From positions 1 through 18,643 of the forward strand of contig JBFHER010000051.1 in NCBI GenBank assembly GCA_041584055.1: 18,643 nt of DNA. The letters run 5' to 3'. This document shows positions 6,168-13,990 of the stretch, one piece after another (position 1 is the stretch's first letter; every line of letters begins with the position of its first letter). This stretch comes from JBFHER01 sp041584055. GTDB taxonomy: Bacteria; Bacteroidota; Bacteroidia; Bacteroidales; UBA5342. The position numbers and the translations under genes are program-made. The notes under the pieces are model-generated. The model was not told the origin of the DNA and did no database searches. It worked only from the letters and a program-made list of their open reading frames with translations.

Positions 6168-8846
6168 TTAACAATACATTAATGACAGGTATTTTTTATT
6201 GTTTTTGTTGGCTTTCCAAATCAAAAGGATCAAAAGAGGAACGCTGATATAAACACCTAAAGGGATGCTAACAGAACCTTCTCCCGCATACGAATGCATC
6301 CCTCCAAGAAAATAATTAACACCAAAGAAAGTCATCACAATGGCGGCATACGAAAAGATAGAACCTATAAGGAACAAAAACTTGCCGCGCATCCCAGGGA
6401 AATGATGCAAATGCACCACAAAGGAATAAACGAGAATAGAAACAAGGCACCAGGTTTCCTTAGGATCCCAGCTCCAATAATTTCCCCATGATTGATTTGC
6501 CCAAATGGCTCCAAGGAAACAACCAATGGTTATAAGGTAGAGCCCTGGAATCATAATGATGCGGTTGATAGTAATCAGATTTCGAACCACCGGCCCTAAA
6601 ACAAACTTATTTTTATCGTTTAGGAACAGCATCATAATCAAGGTTATCACGCCCATGATAAAACTCCCGCCCAGAAAGCCATAGCTGGATGTAATTACCG
6701 CTACATGAATTGTAAGCCAATAGGACTTCAGAACAGGCACCAGGGTCGTGATCTGTGGATTCATAAAACTCAGATGGGCCACCAGCAGGGAAGCGGCTGC
6801 CAAAAATCCAAACAAAGCCATCACCAATCTGGAATGACGCACAAAGATAATTCCCGCCAGCAAACTACTCCAGGCCACAAATACCATTGTTTCGTATCCA
6901 TTGCTTAAAGGCACATAACCTGCAATAATACCTCGCAATACGAGCCCCACGGTATGTACCAAAAACCCGGCAATCAACAACCAAAGCAATACAGTCTGAA
7001 ACCTTCGTAACCCAGTACTTTTCTTAACCAGCAACCAGATGGTAATAATCATGAACAGTACACTTATCAGGCCATAATATGCTGCAAGCCGTTCAAAAAT
7101 ATTGATGCGATTGTATAGCAGCTCACTTTTGATGCGCACATCAGATGGCAACACGTGCCCACTAAAGCTGGACTGCCATGCATTGATAATCTCCAGAGAT
7201 CCTTCAAACTGCGCATTGTCCCCAACGATTAGGCCATCAATCAGGTAATTAAACACAATGGCAATGCTGTCGTTCCGGCCACGGTACTGCGAGGATGCAT
7301 CAAACAAATCAAGCCAAGCCGCATCTGCATCACTGATATCCGGAACAATATTTATCAAACGCCCATTTTTCAACATATTAAAGATATTGAGACGCTCGTC
7401 AAGATTAATGAAGCTTTTATCGCTTTTTGTTCTTAATTCAGGTGACAACTTATTGATGCGTTGAAGCACATCAGTTAATAAATAGGCTCCCGTACTTTTG
7501 TCAAAACACTGAGAAAACGAAAGATACTTATCACTTATTTTCAAATACTTTTTCACATCATCGTTACCATTTGCAATAAAGGGTACATGCTCCCACTTTG
7601 CCGGTTCCCGGATGATACCCAACAGAACCTGTTCGGGCATTAAATTATTATACGAACCTGATTTATGCACCTTACGAACAATTTCCGAGGCAAAGGAATT
7701 AATGGGTTTCACCCGGCCGTCAGTTGTTTGCAGACAAACCATGCCAAACGCTTTCGCATTTTTTCCTGAAATCTCACCGCTCTGTGCAGCTGTGTTGGAA
7801 GTAACCATCATCATGAGCACAGCAACAGACGCTGTAACATACCTTCTCTTGCTTGAATTAAGCAACCCTCTAAAGCGGCTTTTCCGATCAAACAATCCCA
7901 TAAGCATGCCAATCATCAGCAGAGCATACCCAAAATAAGTGACTGTGCTTCCAACTGGGTCAGCATTTACAGATAAAACGGTTCCTTTCTCGTCCTCGTC
8001 GTAGGAGGATTGAAAAAATCGATACCCCTTGTGATGCAATACATGATTCATGTATATCTCAGCTTTAAATGCATTGTCATCAAGCACGGTCACATAACTC
8101 TTAAAGGAAGACGGACTCATTGATCCGGGATAACGTGCGATCTCAAAAGTATCCAGTTGCAGGTAAAAAGGAACTGTAAAAGGTTTGCTTCCGAAGGTCA
8201 TCACTACCTGAAAATCACCGAAATCAACACTCACCGGAGAATAAACGGAACCTGCACCTTGCCGCACCCATTGTTCCTTTGATTCTCCGTTACAGATAAG
8301 CTTTACAGCAGTGATTCCACCGTGACCATCCGGTTTTTGGTAATCCACAGTTTTAATCTTGCAACGAAGTTCATTGTGTTTTAAGGTTCCTGAGAAGAAA
8401 CCGCGTGAGATAAGCGATGGAAAAACTTTTTCTGATGTTTCATCCACAATTTTTCCATCCACCAGTAAACGCGCATCAAAAAACACATCTGAAGAGGTGA
8501 CTGTATTAGAAGAAGCACCTTCCCGAATGTGCATCATGCCCTGTTCACCAGTAAATCTGGAAATTGCAGCGCCAAGTAAAATAAAGAATACGGAAATATG
8601 AAAAAGCAAAACGCCAACTCTCCCCTTTCGAATCATTCGTTTTGTAAAAACGTTCACCACCAATGCAATTGCAATGTAAGCCAATAGCATCTCAAACCAC
8701 CATGCGTTATACACCAAAGCTCTGGCCGCATTTGTTTCATACATGTTTTCAATAAAAGTTGCAAGACCGATGGCACTGGCAAAAATTAATGTTGCTATAC
8801 CAACAACTGGCATTGAAAATACTTGTAGTCCTTCTTTCAATTTCAT
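6168..8846 (-). CDS. ccsBA: Cytochrome c biogenesis System II fusion protein (ResB-CcsA)
   Basis: This 892-residue polytopic membrane protein fuses the two System II subunits that move heme outward and attach it to apocytochrome c. The N-terminal part (about 1-340) is ResB/CcsB-like, with transmembrane helices around 12-35, 48-66, 78-100 and 300-320 enclosing a large periplasmic region. A further loop region follows to about 590. The C-terminal 300 residues are CcsA-like, with the heme-handling WWD motif at about 787-799 (WGNYWSWDPKETW), PLSNGYE near the preceding external loop, and histidines in LTIHVAV, HLHH and GGMHSYAG that suit heme ligation. Its start lies two bases after the stop of the upstream methyltransferase gene, so the two are surely co-transcribed. 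The family and fused form are typical of Bacteroidota. No cytochrome gene is adjacent. Confidence 0.93.
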   Translation of the reverse strand: MKLKEGLQVFSMPVVGIATLIFASAIGLATFIENMYETNAARALVYNAWWFEMLLAYIAIALVVNVFTKRMIRKGRVGVLLFHISVFFILLGAAISRFTGEQGMMHIREGASSNTVTSSDVFFDARLLVDGKIVDETSEKVFPSLISRGFFSGTLKHNELRCKIKTVDYQKPDGHGGITAVKLICNGESKEQWVRQGAGSVYSPVSVDFGDFQVVMTFGSKPFTVPFYLQLDTFEIARYPGSMSPSSFKSYVTVLDDNAFKAEIYMNHVLHHKGYRFFQSSYDEDEKGTVLSVNADPVGSTVTYFGYALLMIGMLMGLFDRKSRFRGLLNSSKRRYVTASVAVLMMMVTSNTAAQSGEISGKNAKAFGMVCLQTTDGRVKPINSFASEIVRKVHKSGSYNNLMPEQVLLGIIREPAKWEHVPFIANGNDDVKKYLKISDKYLSFSQCFDKSTGAYLLTDVLQRINKLSPELRTKSDKSFINLDERLNIFNMLKNGRLINIVPDISDADAAWLDLFDASSQYRGRNDSIAIVFNYLIDGLIVGDNAQFEGSLEIINAWQSSFSGHVLPSDVRIKSELLYNRINIFERLAAYYGLISVLFMIITIWLLVKKSTGLRRFQTVLLWLLIAGFLVHTVGLVLRGIIAGYVPLSNGYETMVFVAWSSLLAGIIFVRHSRLVMALFGFLAAASLLVAHLSFMNPQITTLVPVLKSYWLTIHVAVITSSYGFLGGSFIMGVITLIMMLFLNDKNKFVLGPVVRNLITINRIIMIPGLYLITIGCFLGAIWANQSWGNYWSWDPKETWCLVSILVYSFVVHLHHFPGMRGKFLFLIGSIFSYAAIVMTFFGVNYFLGGMHSYAGEGSVSIPLGVYISVPLLILLIWKANKNNKKYLSLMYC

Positions 8847-8848
8847 GT

Positions 8849-9505
8849 TTAATGTTTTATTCCTCGTAACATTTCTCGTTTCCCCGGAGGTCCGGGCAAA
8901 CGTTCGACAGTCAGGCCCAAAGTCTCGAGCATCCGTCGTACGCTTCCCTTAGCACAATATGTGGTAAAAACAGCTCCCGGCCGCATAAGTTTAACAATTT
9001 TTGAAAAAATTTCCTCAGTCCACATGCCCGGCTGTTTTTCCGGCGCAAAAGCGTCGAAATAAATCAAATCAAATAATTCGCTTGTCTCAAATTCTTCGAT
9101 GCCTTTATTCACCTTGTTTAACTTAAATCCGGGAACGATCTCTGTTTCAATATTCCATGCAGCAGAATGTATGCTTTCAAACAATTCTTTACCCCCTTTA
9201 AGCAGGTTCGGAAAATTCAACGCATCAGTGATTTCGTTTGGTAAGGGATATTTTTCAACACAAACGTAATTTACATTTGCATGTTCACTTACGCTGAGTG
9301 CAGTTAACAATGCATTCAACCCTGTACCCAGACCGACCTCAAACACTGAAAAAACCTTTCGGTTTTTCATTTGTTTCAGACCAGCCTCTATAAAAACATG
9401 GTTTGACTCCTGAATTGCACCATGGATGGAGTGATAATTTTCATCCAACTCCGGCACATACAAAGTATGCGATGCATCTTCTGTTGTTTTAAGCTCTACT
9501 TTCAT
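8849..9505 (-). CDS. mnmD: MnmD-type tRNA 5-methylaminomethyl-2-thiouridine methyltransferase
   Basis: This 218-residue protein corresponds to the methyltransferase half of bifunctional MnmC without its FAD oxidase half. It would use S-adenosylmethionine for the last methyl transfer to the wobble uridine of certain tRNAs in the cytoplasm. Visible motifs are DENYHSIHGAIQESNHVFIE (21-40), the SAM-binding FEVGLGTGLN (55-64), DAFAPEKQPGMW (151-162) and the family ending PGPPGKREMLRG (204-215). I chose ATG at 9505 (MKVELKT) over an in-frame ATG at 9547 because the 14 extra residues are not part of the family. It is followed after two bases by the ccsBA start. Stand-alone MnmD is usual in Bacteroidota and some other phyla. 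Confidence 0.88.
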   Translation of the reverse strand: MKVELKTTEDASHTLYVPELDENYHSIHGAIQESNHVFIEAGLKQMKNRKVFSVFEVGLGTGLNALLTALSVSEHANVNYVCVEKYPLPNEITDALNFPNLLKGGKELFESIHSAAWNIETEIVPGFKLNKVNKGIEEFETSELFDLIYFDAFAPEKQPGMWTEEIFSKIVKLMRPGAVFTTYCAKGSVRRMLETLGLTVERLPGPPGKREMLRGIKH

Positions 9506-9559
9506 TTTTTTCAAATCGAAAACAAAAATCAATATTTTTAAATACAATACGACACCATT

Positions 9560-9573
9560 ATGTTGTTTAACAT
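9560..9573. promoter_or_regulatory. Dyad ATGTT-N4-AACAT, site 1
   Basis: This is a 14-base inverted repeat with 5-base arms, followed by ATTTTT. The same dyad plus AACATATTTTT recurs at 9926 and 9955. It lies between the mnmD start and the first small-RNA promoter, so it could act on either. Confidence 0.6.
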
Positions 9574-9600
9574 ATTTTTAACTCTTTTTAACTTTTAAAT

Positions 9601-9614
9601 CTGTTGTAAAACAT
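9601..9614. promoter_or_regulatory. Dyad CTGTT-N4-AACAT, site 2, over the -33 element of RNA 1
   Basis: This is a one-mismatch copy of the dyad. The TTG of the first small-RNA promoter occupies bases 4-6 of the site, exactly as in site 4, and the site starts 24 bases before the -7 box. That position suits repression or direct contact with RNA polymerase. Confidence 0.55.
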
Positions 9615-9632
9615 AAATTTGTTGTATGTTTG
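9604..9632 (+). promoter_or_regulatory. Bacteroidota promoter of small RNA 1
   Basis: TTG (9604-9606), 18 bases, then TATGTTTG (9625-9632) matches TTG-N17-23-TAnnTTTG fully. The conserved transcript block begins four bases after the -7 box, the same as in module 2. Confidence 0.7.
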
Positions 9633-9636
9633 TCGT

Positions 9637-9711
9637 GGGATTTTTTTCATAGTATTAGATTTAAGGTTAGCTAAAAAGGTGGTGTTACTTTGGTAAGTGC
9701 CACCTTTTTTT
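9637..9711 (+). ncRNA. Putative small RNA 1 (first of twin modules)
   Basis: This is a 75-base unit starting about five bases after a consensus promoter and ending in an intrinsic terminator. Its first 34 bases (9637-9670, GGGATTT... to ...AAGGTTAG) are identical to those of module 2. Bases 9673-9709 form a hairpin: AAAAAGGTGG pairs with CCACCTTTTT, and an inner stem TTAC/GTAA closes a four-base loop TTTG. Relative to module 2, the U.G pair next to the stem becomes U-A, which keeps pairing. A one-base difference in the A run and the lack of a shared reading frame argue against a peptide. The single-stranded 5' block is the likely functional part. I do not recognise a named RNA family. Confidence 0.65.
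9673..9711 (+). terminator. Intrinsic terminator of small RNA 1
   Basis: Stem AAAAAGGTGG (9673-9682) and CCACCTTTTT (9700-9709), followed by the end of a seven-T run (9705-9711). Confidence 0.85.
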
Positions 9712-9925
9712 GTGTCCTTAATTTTTATTTGAATGGCTTATTTCAGAAATCAAGGTCATGCCACTTATTTTCTCTTCACGCTTTTCTATAGCACCGATCT
9801 ACCCACACTGCCATTTTCTTTTATTTGATTTTTTTTAGGAAAAATGTTAAAAAATAAAACCTTATTCACACGCTCATTTACAGCACTTTTCAGCTTAAAA
9901 AACTTGCTTCCTGCAATACAAAACT

Positions 9926-9939
9926 ATGTTTTTTAACAT
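9926..9939. promoter_or_regulatory. Dyad ATGTT-N4-AACAT, site 3
   Basis: This is a perfect 5-base-arm dyad followed by ATTTTTT, 29 bases upstream (start to start) of site 4. It is the upstream member of the pair in front of the second small RNA. Confidence 0.6.
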
Positions 9940-9954
9940 ATTTTTTGAAAATAA

Positions 9955-9968
9955 ATGTTGTGCAACAT
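9955..9968. promoter_or_regulatory. Dyad ATGTTG-TG-CAACAT, site 4, over the -33 element of RNA 2
   Basis: This is the best copy, with 6-base arms, followed by ATTTTT. It covers the TTG of the second small-RNA promoter at dyad bases 4-6 and starts 25 bases before the -7 box. Confidence 0.65.
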
Positions 9969-9987
9969 ATTTTTAGTCTTAACTTTG
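9958..9987 (+). promoter_or_regulatory. Bacteroidota promoter of small RNA 2
   Basis: TTG (9958-9960), 19 bases, then TAACTTTG (9980-9987) fits the consensus fully. The transcript block starts four bases after the -7 box. Confidence 0.7.
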
Positions 9988-9991
9988 TCTC

Positions 9992-10067
9992 GGGATTTTT
10001 TTCATAGTATTAGATTTAAGGTTAGTGAAAAGGTGGTGTTACTTTGGTAGTTACCACCTTTTTTTTT
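9992..10067 (+). ncRNA. Putative small RNA 2 (second of twin modules)
   Basis: This is a 76-base unit with the same build as the copy 355 bases upstream: an identical 34-base 5' block (9992-10025), then a hairpin whose GGTGG (10032-10036) pairs with CCACC (10054-10058), flanked by A and T runs. The loop side differs from copy 1 (AGTTACC against AAGTGCC) in ways that keep the pair next to the stem. Its end lies 125 bases before the HAD phosphatase start, so an attenuator role for that gene is a less likely alternative, because the terminator looks unconditional. Confidence 0.65.
10028..10067 (+). terminator. Intrinsic terminator of small RNA 2
   Basis: AAAAGGTGG (10028-10036) pairs with CCACCTTTT (10054-10062), and the T run extends to nine bases (10059-10067). 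Confidence 0.85.
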
Positions 10068-10192
10068 AGGATTGTTTCTTATTTTCCTGCAAATTTCAAA
10101 ACATTAGATACAAATACACTTGCTTACAAATCATCCTTCAAGTGTTCACAACTTTGAATTTAGTCCATATTTTTACTGCAAATACACCTGAA

Positions 10193-10786
10193 ATGAAACA
10201 TTTAGATAAACATCCTTTAGCTGAAGCATTAATATTTGATCTCGATGGCACCCTGTCTAATTCATTACCAATCCACGTTAAAGCCTGGAAAATGGTTACG
10301 GCGCAATTCGATTGCGTTTTCAATGAGGATATGATGGCAGAACTGACTGGCCGACCTACCATTGATTTTGCAAATCGTGTTAAGCAGGAAAATCAACGCC
10401 CAGATCTGGATGCCAATGTAATGGTACAACTAAAGCATCAGTATTTCAGGGAAAATCTGGATCATCTTGAACCCATTCAGGCTGTATTGGATTTGGTACA
10501 CAGGTATCATGGGAAAATACCCCTATCTGTTGGTACTGGCGCCAATAAGAAAAGTGCATTAACGCAACTTGAGAAGTTAGGGATCATCCAAAAATTTGAT
10601 GTTATCATCACTGCTGAAGATGTAAAAACGCACAAGCCTGAACCGGAAACATTTCTTCGATGTGCTGAACTCATGGGCATCCCCGCTAAAAAGTGTCATG
10701 TGTATGAAGATGGAGAACTTGGAATTCAGGCCGCAGAGAAAGCAGGGATGTTTGTAACGGATGTTAAGCCGTTTTACAGTATTTAG
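10193..10786 (+). CDS. HAD-superfamily phosphatase, YqaB / beta-phosphoglucomutase-like
   Basis: This 197-residue cytoplasmic enzyme is the only plus-strand protein gene. All four HAD motifs are present: nucleophile DLDGT (D16, acid/base D18), T115 in SVGTGA, K148 in KTHKPEPETF, and E172/D173 in YEDGELGIQAA. The segments SVGTGANKKSAL and KKCHVYEDGELGIQAAEKAGM closely resemble E. coli YqaB (a fructose-1-phosphate phosphatase) and relatives, with the small helical cap at about 25-95. Sugar phosphates are therefore the likely substrates. I chose ATG at 10193. An in-frame GTG at 10142 would add 17 residues without family similarity. It is convergent with the peroxiredoxin gene, and no terminator was found in the 194 bases between them. 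Confidence 0.85.
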   Translation: MKHLDKHPLAEALIFDLDGTLSNSLPIHVKAWKMVTAQFDCVFNEDMMAELTGRPTIDFANRVKQENQRPDLDANVMVQLKHQYFRENLDHLEPIQAVLDLVHRYHGKIPLSVGTGANKKSALTQLEKLGIIQKFDVIITAEDVKTHKPEPETFLRCAELMGIPAKKCHVYEDGELGIQAAEKAGMFVTDVKPFYSI

Positions 10787-10980
10787 TGTATCGTTAGTAA
10801 TAAACAGTGATACGTGGGAAGTGACCTTTGGTTTTCCTTTTCCGACAATGCTTTAGTGTAGGTGAATGATTTACGATCGTTGCCTTTTAATCCCGTAACT
10901 TGTCATTCGTTCGGTTTCGAACATATCACTATTCTTGATAACTGCCCAATATCCATTTGTAAGTTTCATGCAAGTCAATA

Positions 10981-11553
10981 TCATAAATTTTTCAGCGCTG
11001 TCAATACCGCTTTGCTGTCTTCAGCAGCATTTACTTCAGTGGATTTATAAACCAGTTCACCTTTCTTATTGATAACAAAAGTCCAGCGGGAGGTGGTAAT
11101 ACCCCTAGAGAGTTGATATTTTATGCCGTTAACTTCTCTTTCGATGGTCTGTTCTCCTTTTTTCACCGGAACCCCAAAAACACTGGCAATTGCTCCTTCA
11201 GGATCTGACAACAGGTCAAAATTTAATGCATGTGCTTCTTTGAACAGTTTTAAGTTTTTCAACGCATCGCCACTAACGCCAACCACAACTGCATCTAAAC
11301 CCTCCAGATTTGATTTATCATCACGATAAGCACATGCCTGCTTTGTACAACCACCCGTCATGGCAGCAGGATAAAAATACACCACCAGATTCTTTTTCCC
11401 CAGCAGTTGTTTTGATTTCCAATTTTTCCCATTGTCTGCTTTTGCTTTGAAAGGTGGAACCTTATCCCCAATTTTGAGAACAGCCTCCTGAGAAAAGGAC
11501 ATGGTAAGCATAAATGTAAAAATTATTACGAATGAAATTTTTAGGTGTGCCAT
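10981..11553 (-). CDS. Exported BCP/PrxQ-type peroxiredoxin
   Basis: This 190-residue thiol peroxidase has an N-terminal signal peptide (about 1-21, ending MSFSQ), so it acts in the periplasm or is lipid-free exported. The thioredoxin-fold peroxidase centre reads YFYPAAMTGGCTKQAC: C69 is the peroxidatic cysteine and C74, five residues on, the resolving cysteine, the 1-Cys-to-2-Cys spacing of BCP/PrxQ. R156 in SRWTFVI fits the conserved active-site arginine. Members normally reduce hydrogen peroxide and lipid or alkyl peroxides with thioredoxin as donor. In the periplasm the donor would be another thiol protein. It follows a terminator and so has its own transcription. TATCTTTC (11589-11582) is a near match to a -7 box without a good -33. 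Confidence 0.9.
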   Translation of the reverse strand: MAHLKISFVIIFTFMLTMSFSQEAVLKIGDKVPPFKAKADNGKNWKSKQLLGKKNLVVYFYPAAMTGGCTKQACAYRDDKSNLEGLDAVVVGVSGDALKNLKLFKEAHALNFDLLSDPEGAIASVFGVPVKKGEQTIEREVNGIKYQLSRGITTSRWTFVINKKGELVYKSTEVNAAEDSKAVLTALKNL

Positions 11554-11671
11554 CGTGTGTTTCTTTAATTGTTTATTCTTTGAAAGATAACAATTGATTG
11601 GGATGAAACGTTCACCGCCTCTTCCCCTGCCTCTTTCTTTTTTTGACCAGATGATCCCAGAAGGGTAAAAA

Positions 11672-11702
11672 AAAGGGCATCACACCTTCGTGGACGCCCT
11701 TT
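11672..11702 (-). terminator. Intrinsic terminator after the 84-residue gene
   Basis: Read on the minus strand, AAAGGGC (11702-11696) pairs with GCCCTTT (11678-11672) and is followed by further T residues to 11667. It lies 20 bases after the stop codon at 11723 and closes the glycosyl-transfer operon before the peroxiredoxin gene. Confidence 0.85.
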
Positions 11703-11722
11703 ATAAAAGGTTGTTGTTAACC

Positions 11723-11977
11723 TTACTTCTTTTTCTTTCTGGTAGCAAGCACGACTCCGATTACAACCACTGCACCAATTGCGATGTACATCCATGTATT
11801 TGAACCTGATTCAGGCGCTTCTTCAGCATCGAAATCAAGGATACTTTCTTCTGTGTAAGAGCTATCCTTTGGTCCGAAATTATCGATGTAGGTGCCTTCA
11901 TCCTGTGCACTTAAAGGTGCAATCATTAATCCCAATGCAAACAATACTGCACTTGCTTTCAACATTAATCTTCTCAT
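11723..11977 (-). CDS. Small exported single-span membrane protein of unknown function
   Basis: This 84-residue protein has a signal peptide (1-25, ending APLSAQ), a short acidic region (about 26-58, rich in D, E and S), a transmembrane helix (61-78, MYIAIGAVVVIGVVLATR) and a basic KKKK tail. After signal cleavage the acidic part would face the periplasm and the tail the cytoplasm. The layout resembles sorting signals (helix plus basic tail), but there is no LPxTG or PEP-type motif, only PESGSN before the helix. The gene starts 12 bases after the GT-C gene stop, has a good terminator and is thus the last gene of that operon. I do not recognise the family. Confidence 0.75.
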   Translation of the reverse strand: MRRLMLKASAVLFALGLMIAPLSAQDEGTYIDNFGPKDSSYTEESILDFDAEEAPESGSNTWMYIAIGAVVVIGVVLATRKKKK

Positions 11978-11989
11978 TTCTGTCTGTTT

Positions 11990-13978
11990 TTAATTTATGT
12001 TTAAACTGTATTTATTCAAATATGTGTCTATTTCCTTCGCTTTATCTTCCTCATTTACCGATTTGTATGAATCACGCAACAAAGGTAATATTTGTAAATA
12101 TCTTTCATTTATTTCAAGTAATTTTTCGCCATAATGAATTGCTTTTCTATAGTTTTTTTCTTCAAATGCCTGATGTGCCAACAGGAGGAAAAATGGTTCG
12201 TAAGCCGGATGAAGCGATAAACCCCTTTCGATTGTTTTTAAAAATCCCGTTTTGTCACCAAGCGCCATCTGCGAGGCAGCTTTTTTTGCCATGACATTGA
12301 TGTCATTTACATCCTTTTTCAAATGCTGATTAAAATATAAAACTGCCTGTTCATGATCTCCTTGCTTTGCATATTCAATGCCTTTCCGGGCATCAGCACC
12401 CGGACTTTTTATTACCACCGCTAGCGGATTGCCCTTGTGATAAACCGTTTTCAGGATGCCCCATGGCTTCCATGTTTCATTTTTGATTTGCGTGGGATGA
12501 ATGTAATTGACTCCCAAAACTGCATAATCCCACTCCAGCGAAGCGCGTTCGTAAAAACGCACGTAGCCCAGCTTTGCTTCTCCTTTGTAGAAGTAGGGAT
12601 CTAAACTTAAATTGGACACCACGGTTATATTTTCTTTTCCTTCTATTTCCTTTTTGAGGAAATCAGAAGCTTCTTTCATGCCCAACCAGTAATAATCATA
12701 TTCATATTTGTTCCATGCGGCCTTGGTTCCACCTGACAGATCGTTAAAGTAAATGTTATGTACCGGTATTGTTTTAAAAATATGTATTCCCGGGAGCAAT
12801 AAACCAGGAATGAGCATTGCCACAAGGAATATTTTTGTTCCCTTATATTGAGCAGCCATCCAAACATTATAAAATCCAGTTACAGACAATACAAGTAAGG
12901 GGACATACACAAAATACATTTGTCGCCAGCCACTGTATAGATTTGCTTTAATGATAATCACATAAATCACCGGAAACAAAAAGAAAAACAGAAGTGAAGC
13001 CAACAAAAAACAATTCACTTTTCGTCCTCTAAAAAAAGAAAAGAGTGCCGAGAATGGCAAGATCAACACGCCAAACCAAACCACTTCAGGGATTGAGATC
13101 CACAACCATTTTCCTAAATAGTACCATGGCAGGGATGTACTCCAATACACTTCTCCTTCAAATAGCTGTCGTATGCTGATGGCATATCTTTGCATGAGGG
13201 TAAGTGTTTCAATTGGATTTTTCAAGGGATTCATGAGGCCGTAGGGCCAAAAGAACAAGCCCCCAAAATAGCCAAGCACAACCAATGCACTAACTTTTAT
13301 AATCAGATCTTTCCAAAAATTGTTTTGCCGCAACAGTCTGGCATGTGTTTTGAAATGAAACAAAAACCAGCCCATCACTAAAATATCCATGTAAGGATAA
13401 AAGATCAACGCCCCCACTCTGATGGAATTTGTAAAAGCAATGGCCACGCCCAGCCAGAGCATTGTCTTCCATTTAAATTCAGGCAACTGTTTTATCAAAC
13501 GAATCAACCAAAGCACTGACCAGGCATACCCCAGTGCAAATGGCAAATCTTTCAGGTTATCAATGACCTGACCAAACGGTCGAGGTGATAACATAAGGAA
13601 GAGCATTGCCAAAATTGCAGCCCCATGGGAAGCAGTGAGTTCCAACGTCAGCAATCCGGTCACCAAAAGCAGCAGCACTGCTATTCCCCACCCTAGAAGA
13701 TGCCGTGTAAGGTATTCATTTTGAATATTAAAAATTTTATTGATCGCCGCAGCCACATTATCCATTGACTGTCCATAAAATTTAAGATAGCTGCGAGGCG
13801 TTTCCAGGCAGCGCACATCTTTTCCGGCACTTGCATACCAGCTGACTACTTTTTTTGCCTGTCCGTTGTGTAAAATCTCGTCCACATCTACCGGTGCATC
13901 CAATGCAAGCACAAACAAACCTGCTGCAAATACGGCAAGAACAATATAAAAGTATGTTTTAGTGGTAATGGTACGCAT
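11990..13978 (-). CDS. GT-C membrane glycosyltransferase with C-terminal TPR repeats
   Basis: This 662-residue protein has about a dozen transmembrane helices between residue 8 and about 395, then a soluble part. The first periplasmic loop after helix 1 carries DAPVDVDEIL with D33/E34, the acidic pair typical of GT-C enzymes (ArnT/PMT-like) that take sugars from polyprenyl-phosphate carriers. Residues about 533-655 form TPR-like helix pairs (GDHEQAVLYFNQHL, KNYRKAIHYGEKLLEIN), as seen in many Bacteroidota GT-C proteins. It lies 12 bases after the GT2 gene, whose product would supply the lipid-linked sugar, and 12 bases before the small membrane protein. The acceptor could be lipid, glycan or protein and cannot be told from sequence. 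Confidence 0.8.
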   Translation of the reverse strand: MRTITTKTYFYIVLAVFAAGLFVLALDAPVDVDEILHNGQAKKVVSWYASAGKDVRCLETPRSYLKFYGQSMDNVAAAINKIFNIQNEYLTRHLLGWGIAVLLLLVTGLLTLELTASHGAAILAMLFLMLSPRPFGQVIDNLKDLPFALGYAWSVLWLIRLIKQLPEFKWKTMLWLGVAIAFTNSIRVGALIFYPYMDILVMGWFLFHFKTHARLLRQNNFWKDLIIKVSALVVLGYFGGLFFWPYGLMNPLKNPIETLTLMQRYAISIRQLFEGEVYWSTSLPWYYLGKWLWISIPEVVWFGVLILPFSALFSFFRGRKVNCFLLASLLFFFLFPVIYVIIIKANLYSGWRQMYFVYVPLLVLSVTGFYNVWMAAQYKGTKIFLVAMLIPGLLLPGIHIFKTIPVHNIYFNDLSGGTKAAWNKYEYDYYWLGMKEASDFLKKEIEGKENITVVSNLSLDPYFYKGEAKLGYVRFYERASLEWDYAVLGVNYIHPTQIKNETWKPWGILKTVYHKGNPLAVVIKSPGADARKGIEYAKQGDHEQAVLYFNQHLKKDVNDINVMAKKAASQMALGDKTGFLKTIERGLSLHPAYEPFFLLLAHQAFEEKNYRKAIHYGEKLLEINERYLQILPLLRDSYKSVNEEDKAKEIDTYLNKYSLNIN

Positions 13979-13990
13979 GCATAAAACGTA

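Larger units (their letters stand above)
9506..10192. other. Gene-free island with two small-RNA modules
   Basis: This 687-base AT-rich stretch lies between the divergently oriented mnmD and HAD phosphatase genes. It holds two repeated promoter-transcript-terminator modules and four dyad sites, listed separately. Between the modules, at about 9715-9920, I see no gene, hairpin or repeat. The last 125 bases before the phosphatase gene also show no convincing promoter. Confidence 0.8.

Noticed and set aside
9637..9696. Possible short peptide inside small RNA 1 ending TTA CTT TGG TAA, with TAG at the same place in copy 2.
   Set aside because: The copies differ by one base in the A run, which shifts the upstream frame. 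No ATG lies in frame and the stretch overlaps the terminator stem. The stop similarity is chance.
10142..10192. GTG at 10142 as start of the HAD phosphatase.
   Set aside because: The 17 extra residues do not belong to the family; the ATG at 10193 places the DLDGT motif at the usual distance from the N-terminus.
10788..10813. GTATC...GATAC hairpin as a terminator between the convergent phosphatase and peroxiredoxin genes.
   Set aside because: The arms are only five bases, the loop is long and no T run follows.
11779..12294. 171-codon plus-strand open frame opposite the small protein and GT-C C-terminus.
   Set aside because: It is antisense to two genes in a tight operon and shows no domain or signal.
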